Assembly (NCBI GenBank): GCA_013288645.1
Contig: JABDBL010000023.1
Coordinates: 1 to 39,108 of the forward strand
DNA from: Candidatus Melainabacteria bacterium
GTDB taxonomy: Bacteria > Cyanobacteriota > Vampirovibrionia > Obscuribacterales > Obscuribacteraceae
DNA length: 39,108 nt
Direction of reading: 5' to 3'
Of this stretch, positions 1 through 8,847 are shown one piece after another. Made by a program: the position numbers and the translations under genes. Each line of letters starts with the position of its first letter. Within the stretch, counting starts at the first letter, position 1. The notes under the pieces were generated by a model that worked only from the letters and a program-made list of their open reading frames with translations, was not told the DNA's origin and searched no databases.

Positions 1-1
1 C

Positions 2-223
2 ATAAAGCAAGGTAATCTATCTCGTATTGAAAACAGGCAAGGAGATCCGCTCACAGGTAATCTTGTGGAACTAGCGCGTGCGCTTGATCTTGAACTAATG
101 CTTGTACCAAAAAAATTTGTGCCGGCAGTTTTGGCAATAACATCCAACGTTGGTGAAGATGCTTCGGAAGTACCGGCCTATGGTCGATTGTGGGAACAAG
201 GAAAAGACTCCGAGAAACTGTAG
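2..223 (+). CDS. hipB: HipB-like XRE-family antitoxin/regulator, C-terminal part
   Basis: Open reading frame entering from the left edge and ending three bases before hipA. The visible 73 residues begin inside a helix-turn-helix (GNLSRIENRQGDPLTGNLVE) and continue with ALDLELMLVPKK, the usual end of the XRE domain in HipB-type proteins. HipB proteins are DNA-binding antitoxins that bind their own promoter and neutralise HipA; that is known for the family, not shown here. The position directly upstream of a HipA gene on the same strand supports the call. The tail after the domain (about 35 residues, ending GKDSEKL) is not diagnostic. The start codon, promoter and operator lie outside the window. 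Confidence 0.75.
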   Translation: MKQGNLSRIENRQGDPLTGNLVELARALDLELMLVPKKFVPAVLAITSNVGEDASEVPAYGRLWEQGKDSEKL

Positions 224-226
224 GAT

Positions 227-1460
227 ATGGGCACTGAATATGATACCATTAATATTCTTCTTTATGGCAAAGTAATTGGTGCAATAACTTTACTGCCTGG
301 TGACCGTAATGTATTTTCATTCACTGAAGCTTATATAGGAAACCAAAATAGATCTATACTTAGCCTCTCATTTAAATCTGCAACGGGCGGCCTTCTGTCC
401 AGACCACAAATTTCACGACAAAAATTACCAACTTTTTTTTCTAACTTATTGCCCGAAGGCGCGTTGCGAGAGTATTTAGCTAAAAAGTGTGGAGTTAACT
501 CTGAGCGGGAGTTCTTTCTGTTGGCGGCACTGGGAGAAGATTTGCCTGGGGCTATAGAGATCAAGATAGAGAGTGGTAAAAATTATAATTCAAGTATAAA
601 AGACCAAAATATTTTGGCCGGTGTTAATGATGCTCGGGCGTTTAACTTTTCGTTGGCTGGCGTGCAGTTGAAATTTTCTGCGCTTATGGACAGAGGTGGC
701 AAGCTTACAATTCCTGCTCATGGTGTGGGTGGTTCTTGGATTGTGAAGCTACCTTCGTTAACTTTTCCGCTTGTACCTGAGAATGAGTTTGCCATGATGA
801 GTTTAGCTGGACAAGTGGGCATAGACGTGCCGCAAATAGACTTGGTGCCGGTAACCGAAATATATAATGTACCTGAGGAAATTTATCAACAAGAGAATAA
901 TGCTTTTGTGGTGAAGCGCTTTGATCGAACCGCTGATGATGGGCGCATACACATGGAAGATTTTGCCCAAATATTTGGAGTGTATCCGAAAGATAAGTAT
1001 GATAATTATAACTATAATAATATTGCCTTTGTGATTTGGTCAGAAATTGGAGAGAAAGGAATTGAGCAATTTGTTAAAAGATTGGTATTTAGCGCATTAA
1101 TTGGCAATGCTGATATGCATTTAAAAAAATTGGTCCTTGATTTATCCAGATGGCAAGCATGCTGCGCTGGCACCAGCTTATGACTTTGTATCTACGATGG
1201 TTTATTTGGATGATGAAAATTTGGCTTTAAATATTGGTGGCACAAAGAAAATGAGCATGTTTTCAGAAGATTTGCTTAGGCGTTTTGCGGCAAAAGCAAG
1301 ATTGCCGGAAACACTGGTATTGAAGAGTGCAAAGGAAATTATTGATGCTACCAAATCAGTATGGCCGACTTTTAAATCTAATCTAGCGCTTCCTAAACAA
1401 ATGATTATGCGTATAGAAAAACATATGCGAAGCATTCCAATATTTAGTGAAAGGACTTAA
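227..1460 (+). pseudogene. hipA: HipA-type serine/threonine kinase toxin, broken by a +1 frameshift
   Basis: Two overlapping reading frames together encode a HipA protein of about 410 residues. The first frame carries the N-terminal HipA subdomain (ILLYGKVIGAI, LPEGALREYLA) and the kinase core: GVQLKFSAL corresponds to the nucleotide-binding loop and GNADMHLK to the catalytic loop. Right after that loop the frame is lost at seven A's (1123-1129). Dropping one A restores HLKNWSLIYPDGKHAALAPAYD and the C-terminal lobe with its metal-binding Asp (APAYD), which runs to 1460. As written, translation ends at 1183 without the C-terminal lobe, so the product should be inactive. HipA kinases phosphorylate glutamyl-tRNA synthetase and cause growth arrest in characterised members. 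The break could be a sequencing indel, a true null or slippage-prone phase variation. Confidence 0.85.
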
Positions 1461-1650
1461 AATGAAATGCTTAGCTGTTTAGAACAAGCGAAGTAAAGGA
1501 TGAAGTTGATTTGTACTGTTATAAAGCAGTAGTATGAGTGCGCATATGGCCACGGCTCTGGTTCTCAATTACTGATTGAAACGTTGATTCTTAAGTTCCT
1601 AATTGGAACATGATGATGAACTTAGTTTTGCGTTGAAAAAATGTATAATT
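1461..1650. other. Non-coding gap between convergent genes
   Basis: 190 bases between the end of hipA on the plus strand and the end of the GH65 gene on the minus strand. The only structure noticed is a small hairpin at 1595-1609 (GTTCC, loop TAATT, GGAAC). It has no adjacent T-run, so it is a poor intrinsic terminator. No gene or RNA was recognised. Confidence 0.4.
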
Positions 1651-4600
1651 TTATTTGTCTGTGGCAATATTAAAAGTTTTAGTGGTGCCTGGAGCAAGCT
1701 CATATTTTTTATCTTTGAACCCGATTTCAATAGGTGGAGCGTTGCTCTCAGCTGAACTTACTTTGGCTGTTTGTTGTGTAATTTCGAATTGCACAGCATG
1801 TTGACGGTAATGAAAATGAAAAGATAGGCGCGTTAACTCTTCTGGCAAACACGGATTTAACCAGAGGACGTCGTTTTTGATCACAATTCCTGTATAGCAA
1901 CGTTGAACAATATCAATTGTTCCTACCATTGCACCCATGTGTAACCCACTAGCCGTTGTTCCGCCCTGTATGTCAAGGAAGTCCGTGTCTAATGCTTGTT
2001 GCCAAATATTCCAGGAATGTGGAAAAACTTTAGTTTCTGGTGATTTCTCAGAGGTTGTACTTTCGGACATAGCTTGCAAGTGCTTCCACGATCCTATGCG
2101 ATCCCCACGTGACAAGACCCAAGCCAAGGCGACGCGGCTCAAGCTAGAATCGCTTGCAGTTTGACGAACGTAGAAGTCTATGTTCTTAGGAATTGATTCA
2201 GGGTCGAAGTCATAATGTAGACGATCGAATAACTCTTTCAGTTCTTCCGTAGAGAACAAATAGAATAGCATCAAAACATCCGGTTGCTTGGATACTTGAT
2301 ATTGATTAGGTAAACCGGCTTCCTCCCTTAATATCTGGGGAAGACGCTCCATGTCGATGAAGCCATCTTTTTGCTGAGGAAATTCTTTTAGCTTTTCATA
2401 TCCTTCAAATTCGCTGATTATGCCGTTGTCTTGCAAAGGAACAAACATTTTACGGCTGACATTATCCCATAGCTTGAGTTCATTGTCGGTAAGATTCAAG
2501 CGATCACAAATTTCATTAGATTGAATCTTAGGTAAAATTTTAAGAAGCTCCAGCCCTCGGCACAACACCCAAACAGCCATCAAGTTAGTATAGGCGTTGT
2601 TATTGATACCAGCTTCGGTTGCGTCCGGATAGCGAACATGGAATTCATCAGGACCAACAACTCCGTGTATTTCATAACGATCGCGTTTGTGGTTGTATTT
2701 GGCGAAGTGGGCAAAAAAATCGGGCAATCTCAAGTATCATATCTGCGCCGTACATGTATAAAAACTGCAGATCGCCAGTAGCCTGATAATATTGCCATAT
2801 GTTAAAAGCAACAGCGGCAGTAACGTGCACCTGCATATGACTATAATCTGGGTTCCAAACTTTTTTCTCGGGATCCCAGCCCCCTTTTGGTGTTTCCTCG
2901 CGTCCCGAGCTGCCACTTTGCCAGGGGTATAGTGCTCCGCAAACTCCCATAGACTTGGCTAATTTTCTGGCCTCATCGAGGCGTCTGTACCTATATTTCA
3001 ACACCGCCTGACTAATGGCTGGTGCTCGCATATTAAAGAAAGGGAAAACATATAAATCATCCCAAAAGATATGTCCCTCATAACCCTCACTCCATCCACG
3101 TGCAGGAATGCCAACGTCAAGATCAATGGAATGATTTGAGATTGTAGCAAGAGCCTGGAAGCTGTTAAGGTGTAAGAGCAATGAGGGTTGAACTTTCGGT
3201 GTATTTTCTTTTGTTTCAAGTGATAAATCAAAGAGGTTCCAAAGATGACGCCAAATTTTGACTTGATCATCTACTAATGTTGCAAAGCTTGGTGCGTCAA
3301 TAATTGCTCCATGTGCGGCGATACCTGCTTCTGAAATCGCATCATCGCGCGAAGTAAATAACGAAGCTATTTTTTGAATGGTGATTTGATCACCTTCGCA
3401 AATATTGATGTGCATGTCTTGTGCTACATAATCAGTTTCTATGATATCGTTGCGCTCAACAGTTTTTGGTTTATCGTTGCAAAAAACGCGAACACCTGCT
3501 GCCTCGGCAATCGTGACATGTGATTGCGTAGTTTGCATTTTAAGAAAAAGAATGTCGTCTGTTATAGAAGTCTCAATTGGTTCTAAATGGTTTTTATCTT
3601 TTTCTGAGGAGGTGTACATACCGATGGCATTTAGGACGCGTCCATCGAGAGCAGAGCGAACTGTGAGTGTACCTGACCAGTTATGTGCCGTAAGTTTAGT
3701 TTCCAGGCCAGCAAGGTGGCAATGTTGCATATGAACGAATCTTCTTTCTGAAAGACTTGTTTCGTGCCCTTCTTGGTCCTTAAAGCGGATCTTTCTATAA
3801 AGTATACCTTCTCGCAAATTTAAATCTTGCTGATAAAAAATGATTTGGGTTTTCTCTAACTCAAACCACGGACCCTCATTGATCTTGAAAGTTAGAGACA
3901 ACCAATTAGGCGTATTCACCAGATCCTCGTGTTCCAGTGTTAAATTAGCGATATCCGTTGTGATGCGATTGTACACACCGGCAAGATAAGTGCCTGCAAA
4001 ATGGATGCCATTAGCATTAGATTCAGGCGCCGCAGCTCTTGTGACAAAATAACCGTTGCCTAGAGCACAAAGAGCTTCCCGACGCCCTTCTAACTTTGGG
4101 ATGAACTCGTTATAACTTACAACCCAATTTTTATCACTCACACCCAGATCAGCTACTGCCAGACTGGGCAATTTATTAGAGTCGCCTTGCAAGCCGACTT
4201 CACTTAAATCGCGGACTACTACACTAGCGCCCCCTTGCTTGAGGCGTTCGGCATTCTGATTACGGTCAACGCCAATTACCAATCCGAATTTTCCATTGTG
4301 ACCCGCTGCCACGCCGGCTACGGCATCCTCAACTACTACGGCTCGCTTTGGTTGAACACCTAGTTCTTTGGCAGCTTCTAAAAAGGTGTCAGGCTCCGGT
4401 TTTCCCTTTAGTTTCAAGCGAATAGCGTCCAGCCCATCTACTTTGGCATCGAATACATGAACTAAGTTAGCTGCCCTAAGAACCTCTGCTCCATTTTCAC
4501 TGGCTGTAATTACTGCTATCTTTATTCCGGCTTTTTTAAGCGATTGAATGAGGGCTACGGTTGTTTCGTAGGGCTGTACATGATGCTCTTGCAATTGTTT

Positions 4601-4996
4601 AAGAAAAATCTGGTTTTTGAGATTGCCTAGCGCACAAATTGTGTCAAATCCTGGCAGATCATCATGCTTACCCCAGGGCAGTTCAATGTTTCTTGATTTG
4701 AGAAAGCTACTAACTCCATCATAACGCGGCTTACCATCAACATATTTGTGATAGTCTGATTCGATGCTGAAAGGGGCGGTGCTAGAGGGAGAATGTTTGG
4801 CGAGAAAATCATCAAAAGCTCTTTTCCATGCAGCAGCATGGACATCAGCTGTTCTAGTGACAACACCGTCCATATCAAAAAGGACTGCATCAAATTGATC
4901 GTGTGTAAGAATTACTGACTTAATTGCCGAAGTCGGACTCTCATAATTCTCTTGCTTTTTAGGTTGTGCCTCAAGTTGTTGTCTTTGCTTAGTCAT
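1651..4996 (-). pseudogene. Fused beta-phosphoglucomutase (HAD) - GH65 disaccharide phosphorylase, broken by a frameshift
   Basis: Two minus-strand frames join into one protein of about 1114 residues. Residues about 30-270 are a HAD-family beta-phosphoglucomutase-like domain: the nucleophile motif is FDMDGVV (D41, D43), followed by KGKPEPDTF and VVEDAVAGV. The rest is a GH65 phosphorylase of the maltose/trehalose/kojibiose type, with RGWSEGYEGHIFWDDLY and, in the second frame, GPDEFH carrying the expected catalytic Glu, then NNNAYTN. The frames meet at seven T's on the coding strand (plus-strand A's 2713-2719). Removing one gives EIARFFAHFAKYNHKRDRYE without a break. In the intact form the GH65 part would release beta-glucose 1-phosphate and the HAD part convert it to glucose 6-phosphate. 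As written, the first frame stops before the catalytic Glu. The start at 4996 has a good ribosome site (AAGGATGAG). It is the last gene of a zwf-epimerase-GH65 operon. Confidence 0.85.
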
Positions 4997-5023
4997 AGAC
5001 TCATCCTTAATAATAGTATAGGT

Positions 5024-6170
5024 TCAGACCAACTTTTTGCTGAGGTACAAATATCCCAATTTTGTTGTTAAACGTTTGTAATTTTGCTTTTGGCCTGTCT
5101 TAACTTCTAGCGGATGTGATGGATGAAGTTTATTGATTTGATACCATCTTCTTGGATCGAGTTTGAGTCCCTCAATCATTTTGGGAAGTGTTTTGCGCAA
5201 GCTATGGCTTGGCTCCCAGCCGAGGACAGAGCGTGCTTTGCTTATATCTAATTCAAAATTATCATCAGCATGATCGATCATCCATGGTTTGATAAAAGGT
5301 TTCTTGGGCAACGGCAAAGTAGATTCTACCCAAGCACCAGCTTTTGCAATTGGTTTAGGAACCTCAAATGTTGTCCAATCATGGCCATCTAATTGGTGAC
5401 TAATTTCTTCCTGGATTTCCTGATAACTCATTGCGTCGGCCTCTCCTATCAAAAAGACAGACATATCAGGAAGTTCTGCCGCTTTTTGCACCACCAAATC
5501 ATAGGCTTTAACAACGTCAGCAACGTGAACAAATGATTGGCGTACATTAGTATTTCCAGAATATAAATGCCCTTCCAATTGCTTTTCATAAATGCGTTGA
5601 ATTTGATGCGCTATTGGAATTGAATGGCAAACTTCGTCATAAACGCCTGCAATACGCAGAATGACAACCGGAACTTTTCCATGTTTTTCTTTGAGCAGTT
5701 TTTCGGTTTGGACTTTAGAAAGTGGATATTGCCAATTGGGTGCCACTGGGGACTCTTCGGTGAGTGGATGTCCAGGCTCATTTGGTTTATGCACAAGCAT
5801 TGAGCTGGAGAAAATAAATTGGCCAACTTCAAAACTTTGGAGTTCGCGAATTAAACGATCTGTTCCTTCTACGGTTAACTCCTTATAGAGCGGACTGTCT
5901 TCGCCTGAGAAACTATAATAAGCAGCCAAATGGAAAACCGCTTTGATTTTGTTTCCATAACGTGAACGAACAATATGAAAAGTTTTTTGTACACTTTCAT
6001 CTGATGTTAAATCACAAAATAGACAATCTACAGGCGCGGGGGGGATCCGGTGGGCCGTCCTTATCAAAACCTACTATCTCCCTATTTGCTGCAGCAAAAT
6101 GATGACAAAGAGCATGACCAATGAAACCGCTGCTGCCCGTAATCAAGAATACCTCTTTATTATTTTCCAT
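5024..6170 (-). pseudogene. NAD-dependent epimerase/dehydratase (extended SDR), broken by a frameshift
   Basis: The start at 6170 gives MENNKEVFLITGSSGFIGHAL, a Rossmann NAD-binding motif (GxxGxxG). The frame then slips at seven C's on the coding strand (plus-strand G's 6038-6044). With six C's the protein reads DGPPDPPAPVDCLFCDLTSD and continues to 5024, about 381 residues in total. The second part has FHLAAYYSF, FIFSSSMLV and YPLSKVQTEKL (catalytic Tyr and Lys), typical of extended short-chain dehydrogenases acting on nucleotide sugars. Substrate is unknown. An internal start at 6067 could make the second part alone, but it would lack the NAD-binding glycine motif. It lies about 20 bases downstream of zwf and 27 upstream of the GH65 gene, so one operon is likely. 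Confidence 0.8.
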
Positions 6171-6191
6171 ATTTTTTCTCGCATGTTAGAG

Positions 6192-6809
6192 TTACTTACT
6201 AAGTTTTTGCCATTTTCTACCATCACGCCCAAGTAGTTTATCAGCTGCAATAGGTCCTGAAGCACCAGAGGAATAAACTTGCAGTGTATCTGGAGCAGCA
6301 TTTTGCCAGTATTTCAGGATTGGATCAACTATGCCCCAGTTGGTCTCCACGTTATCTGCCCTGGCAAATAGTAGGCAATCACCAATAAGACAGTCATATA
6401 AAAGAGTTTCATAGCCATTTGTAGTTTGCTGGCCGAAATAATCACTATATTTACAATCCATTGCTAGCATTTGTATAGAAAGTACTTCTCCAGGCACTTT
6501 AGCACCGAACTGCAAACAAATTCCTTCATCGGGTTGAATTTTTAGCACAAGCGTATTTGGTGTTAAGTTCTTAGTAGGTATATCACCAAAGTCTGTCAGT
6601 CTGTCATCTTTAAATTGAATAACAACTTGGCCTGTACCAATAATGGCAAAATTCTTTGGTAAATGTTTTCGTCCTGCTAAATTGCAAAGAGCTGGTATGA
6701 GCAAGCGTTTGGTTAAGTCACCATTAGCGCCAAATATAACTAAGGTACACGGATCAGCAACCTGATTTGCAATGCCATTCTTTAAAATATCTGTTCCTGT
6801 GATTGTCAT
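6192..6809 (-). pseudogene. zwf: Glucose-6-phosphate dehydrogenase remnant with large in-frame internal deletion
   Basis: From the ATG at 6809 this encodes 205 residues. Residues 1-60 match the N-terminus of G6PDH, with the NADP-binding segment TLVIFGANGDLTKR and AIIGTG. Residues about 61-205 match the far C-terminus: VVIQFK, NTLVLKIQPDEGICLQFG, YETLLYDCLIGD and the closing GRDGRKWQKL. Typical enzymes are near 490-510 residues, so roughly 280 residues are gone from the middle, including the substrate-binding region with the RIDHYLGKE signature. The frame is kept across the junction, near plus-strand 6625-6632. The product cannot be a working dehydrogenase. A TTG 54 bases upstream (6863) is a less likely start. 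First gene of the minus-strand operon; gnd lies nearby on the other strand. Confidence 0.85.
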
Positions 6810-7033
6810 CTTGATGTCTCGCTTTTTCTGCAAGTCACGCTCGTTCCGTAAGCTTGTGTGCAATTCAAGATGGAAAAATTTGCAACCTATAATTATGGAG
6901 GTCTAGGAATTTTAGAGTAACATATCAGACAATATTCGGGCGCAGATTGGAAATTAAACTTTTGACGTGACCTTTCTAAACAATCGTTATTTAAACTGCG
7001 AGATGATTTATTGTTGGTAAAAACCCGGCTATA

Positions 7034-7627
7034 TTGTCAGCGATGTTATTGTTAAATAAACCATCAGAAGAAGCGATAAGGCAGTTCATTAGTGGACAAC
7101 AGTTCTTGTCGTTTTCATATGGGGCAATTGGAATTACAAAGGATGGTATTTGTCCAAGGGGATATGGAAAAGACCGGGTAAGAGGAATACTTGGCAGTGG
7201 TGCGAATACTTTTAAAACGGCTGTAACCGCATTTGAAAAATGGGAACAATTCAACGTAAATTGGGTAGAGATTTATCCGCAGAACTCTCTTATCATCCCT
7301 GACGCCGTGGTAGCAGTTTTGGCCTGGCATAGTTGTTTCTGGTCGCTTAATGCTTGCCGTATTGTTTATGTTATAAACGAGCAAGGACCGATAACCAGAT
7401 TTGGATTTGGATACGGAACCTTACCTGATCATGCAGAAACTGGCGAAGAGCGATTTTTGTTGGAGTGGGACAAAAGCACAGACACAGTTTTTTACGATAT
7501 TCTAGCTTTCTCTAATCCTAATACGTTGTTGGGTTGGTTAGCGTACCCATTAGTTCGTTTAATTCAAAACCGCTTTCGGCGTGATTCTGAACGCTTAATG
7601 AAGCGAAAAATCAAGGTATCAAATTGA
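7034..7627 (+). CDS. DUF1990 (UPF0548) family protein
   Basis: Protein of 197 residues (194 if the ATG at 7043 is used instead of TTG at 7034). It shows the features of the DUF1990 family: a tyrosine-rich N-terminus (FLSFSYGAIGITK), a central LGSGANTFKTAVTAFEKWEQ, then CRIVYVINEQGPITRFGFGY followed by GTLPDHAETGEERFLLEW and the AFSNPNTLLGWLAYP tail. The C-terminal half matches the family closely. No biochemical function is established, and no signal peptide or membrane segment is visible. It is divergent from zwf, with about 170 bases between them. Nothing in the neighbourhood suggests a specific partner. Confidence 0.8.
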   Translation: MSAMLLLNKPSEEAIRQFISGQQFLSFSYGAIGITKDGICPRGYGKDRVRGILGSGANTFKTAVTAFEKWEQFNVNWVEIYPQNSLIIPDAVVAVLAWHSCFWSLNACRIVYVINEQGPITRFGFGYGTLPDHAETGEERFLLEWDKSTDTVFYDILAFSNPNTLLGWLAYPLVRLIQNRFRRDSERLMKRKIKVSN

Positions 7628-7789
7628 ATTAGAGCATATCATTATGTTGGGCGATCACAAAGATGGGGGAGTTGAAAAGCAATGACAAAGGTATTTTTTG
7701 TTAAATGGTAGTGACCCATTGTGGACAGATCATGATCGTTTTATGTTGGAGCCGACAGAAAATAAAAAAAGTGATCAAGGAGGGGGCAA
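7628..7789. promoter_or_regulatory. Upstream region of gnd with strong ribosome binding site
   Basis: 162 bases without a convincing gene. The 3' end carries AAGGAGGGGG (7777-7786), a near-perfect Shine-Dalgarno sequence 4 bases before the gnd ATG at 7790. This fixes the start of gnd. A short palindrome GATCATGATC (7728-7737) is present. No clear sigma-70 promoter was found. Confidence 0.5.
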
Positions 7790-8803
7790 ATGGAAATCGG
7801 AATGATCGGCTTAGGCCGCATGGGAAACAATATGGTCAAACGTCTTCTTAAGGCAGGTCACAAATGCGTTGTTTATGACATCCACCCCGAAGCTGTAGAG
7901 AAACTTGTCAAAGAAGGGGCGGTGGGTGCTAAGTCGCTCAATGATTTTGTGCATAAATTGAGCAAGCCGCGCGCGTTATGGATGATGTTGCCGGCTGCCG
8001 TGGTCACTTCCACTTTAGATGTACTAGCTGGGCTCCTAGAACAAGATGATGTGATTATCGATGGTGGCAATTCGTATTACCATGATGATATTCACCGTGC
8101 TGCCAAGCTCAAGCCGAAAGGCATTCACTATGTAGACGCGGGCACTAGCGGTGGCGTCTGGGGGATGGAACGTGGCTATTGTCTAATGATTGGTGGGGAA
8201 GAAATGCCTGTTCAACGTCTCCAGCCAATCTTTGCCTCTTTAGCGCCGGGTATCGAAGAAGCACCGCGCACGCCAGGGCGGGATAAAATTGGTGGTACTG
8301 CTGAACATGGTTATTTGCATTGCGGTCCAAGCGGTGCGGGACACTTCGTCAAAATGGTTCATAATGGTATCGAATATGGTATTATGGCTTCCTATGCTGA
8401 GGGGCTGAATGTTTTGCGTCATGCAAATGCCGGTAAAGAAAAGCGCACGGACGATGCCGAAACTACGCCTTTGCGGCATCCTGAACTTTATCAATACGAT
8501 CTTAATCTTGCTGATATTACTGAAGTTTGGCGCCGCGGTAGTGTGATTTCTTCATGGTTATTAGATCTGGCAGCTGCCGCATTTCTCAACAATCCAGACC
8601 TGGATGAGTTCGAAGGTCGGGTGTCGGATTCAGGTGAAGGACGCTGGACAATACTGGCAGCTATCGACGAATCTATTCCTGTACCTGTTCTTAGCACCGC
8701 ACTATATGAACGCTTTAGCTCACGCGCTCAAGCTGACTTTGCCGATAAAGTATTATCTGCTCTGCGCTATGGATTTGGCGGACACGAAGAAAAGGGAGAA
8801 TAA
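7790..8803 (+). CDS. gnd: 6-phosphogluconate dehydrogenase, decarboxylating (short form)
   Basis: Intact 337-residue protein catalysing oxidative decarboxylation of 6-phosphogluconate to ribulose 5-phosphate. The N-terminus has the dinucleotide-binding motif MIGLGRMGNNM. DAGTSGGVWG and GPSGAGHFVKMVHNGIEYG match the substrate and catalytic segment of 6PGDH, with Lys and Asn of the KMVHN motif present. VSDSGEGRW lies in the helical C-terminal domain. The length is that of the shorter bacterial form (about 300-340 residues) rather than the 470-residue form. The start is fixed by a strong ribosome site. Its usual partner zwf, on the opposite strand about 1 kb away, is deleted internally, so the oxidative branch appears interrupted unless another zwf exists elsewhere. 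Confidence 0.93.
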   Translation: MEIGMIGLGRMGNNMVKRLLKAGHKCVVYDIHPEAVEKLVKEGAVGAKSLNDFVHKLSKPRALWMMLPAAVVTSTLDVLAGLLEQDDVIIDGGNSYYHDDIHRAAKLKPKGIHYVDAGTSGGVWGMERGYCLMIGGEEMPVQRLQPIFASLAPGIEEAPRTPGRDKIGGTAEHGYLHCGPSGAGHFVKMVHNGIEYGIMASYAEGLNVLRHANAGKEKRTDDAETTPLRHPELYQYDLNLADITEVWRRGSVISSWLLDLAAAAFLNNPDLDEFEGRVSDSGEGRWTILAAIDESIPVPVLSTALYERFSSRAQADFADKVLSALRYGFGGHEEKGE

Positions 8804-8805
8804 TT

Positions 8806-8847
8806 ATGAAAGCTACGCAAACATTCAAGATCGAGGGACGAACATGA
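8806..8847 (+). CDS. Mini-ORF of 13 codons coupled to the next gene
   Basis: Reads MKATQTFKIEGRT and stops in an ATGA overlap with the start of the SPW/VKOR gene. A good ribosome site (GGGAG) lies before its ATG, inside the end of gnd. Two explanations are possible: a leader peptide that couples translation to the membrane protein, or the remaining N-terminus of a deleted gene. Too short to assign a family. Confidence 0.35.
   Translation: MKATQTFKIEGRT

Noticed and set aside
1595-1609. Hairpin GTTCC-TAATT-GGAAC as terminator of hipA
   Set aside because: Only five base pairs and no adjacent T-run on either strand, so support for termination is too weak.
3441-3734. Plus-strand frame inside the GH65 gene, and similar antisense frames in typA, gnd, glpD and other genes
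   Set aside because: They mirror well-supported genes on the other strand and show no domain or start signal of their own.
8604-8843. 80-residue N-terminal extension of the SPW/VKOR protein
   Set aside because: It lies wholly within the gnd coding sequence in another frame. The ATG at 8844 has a ribosome site and starts just before the conserved region.
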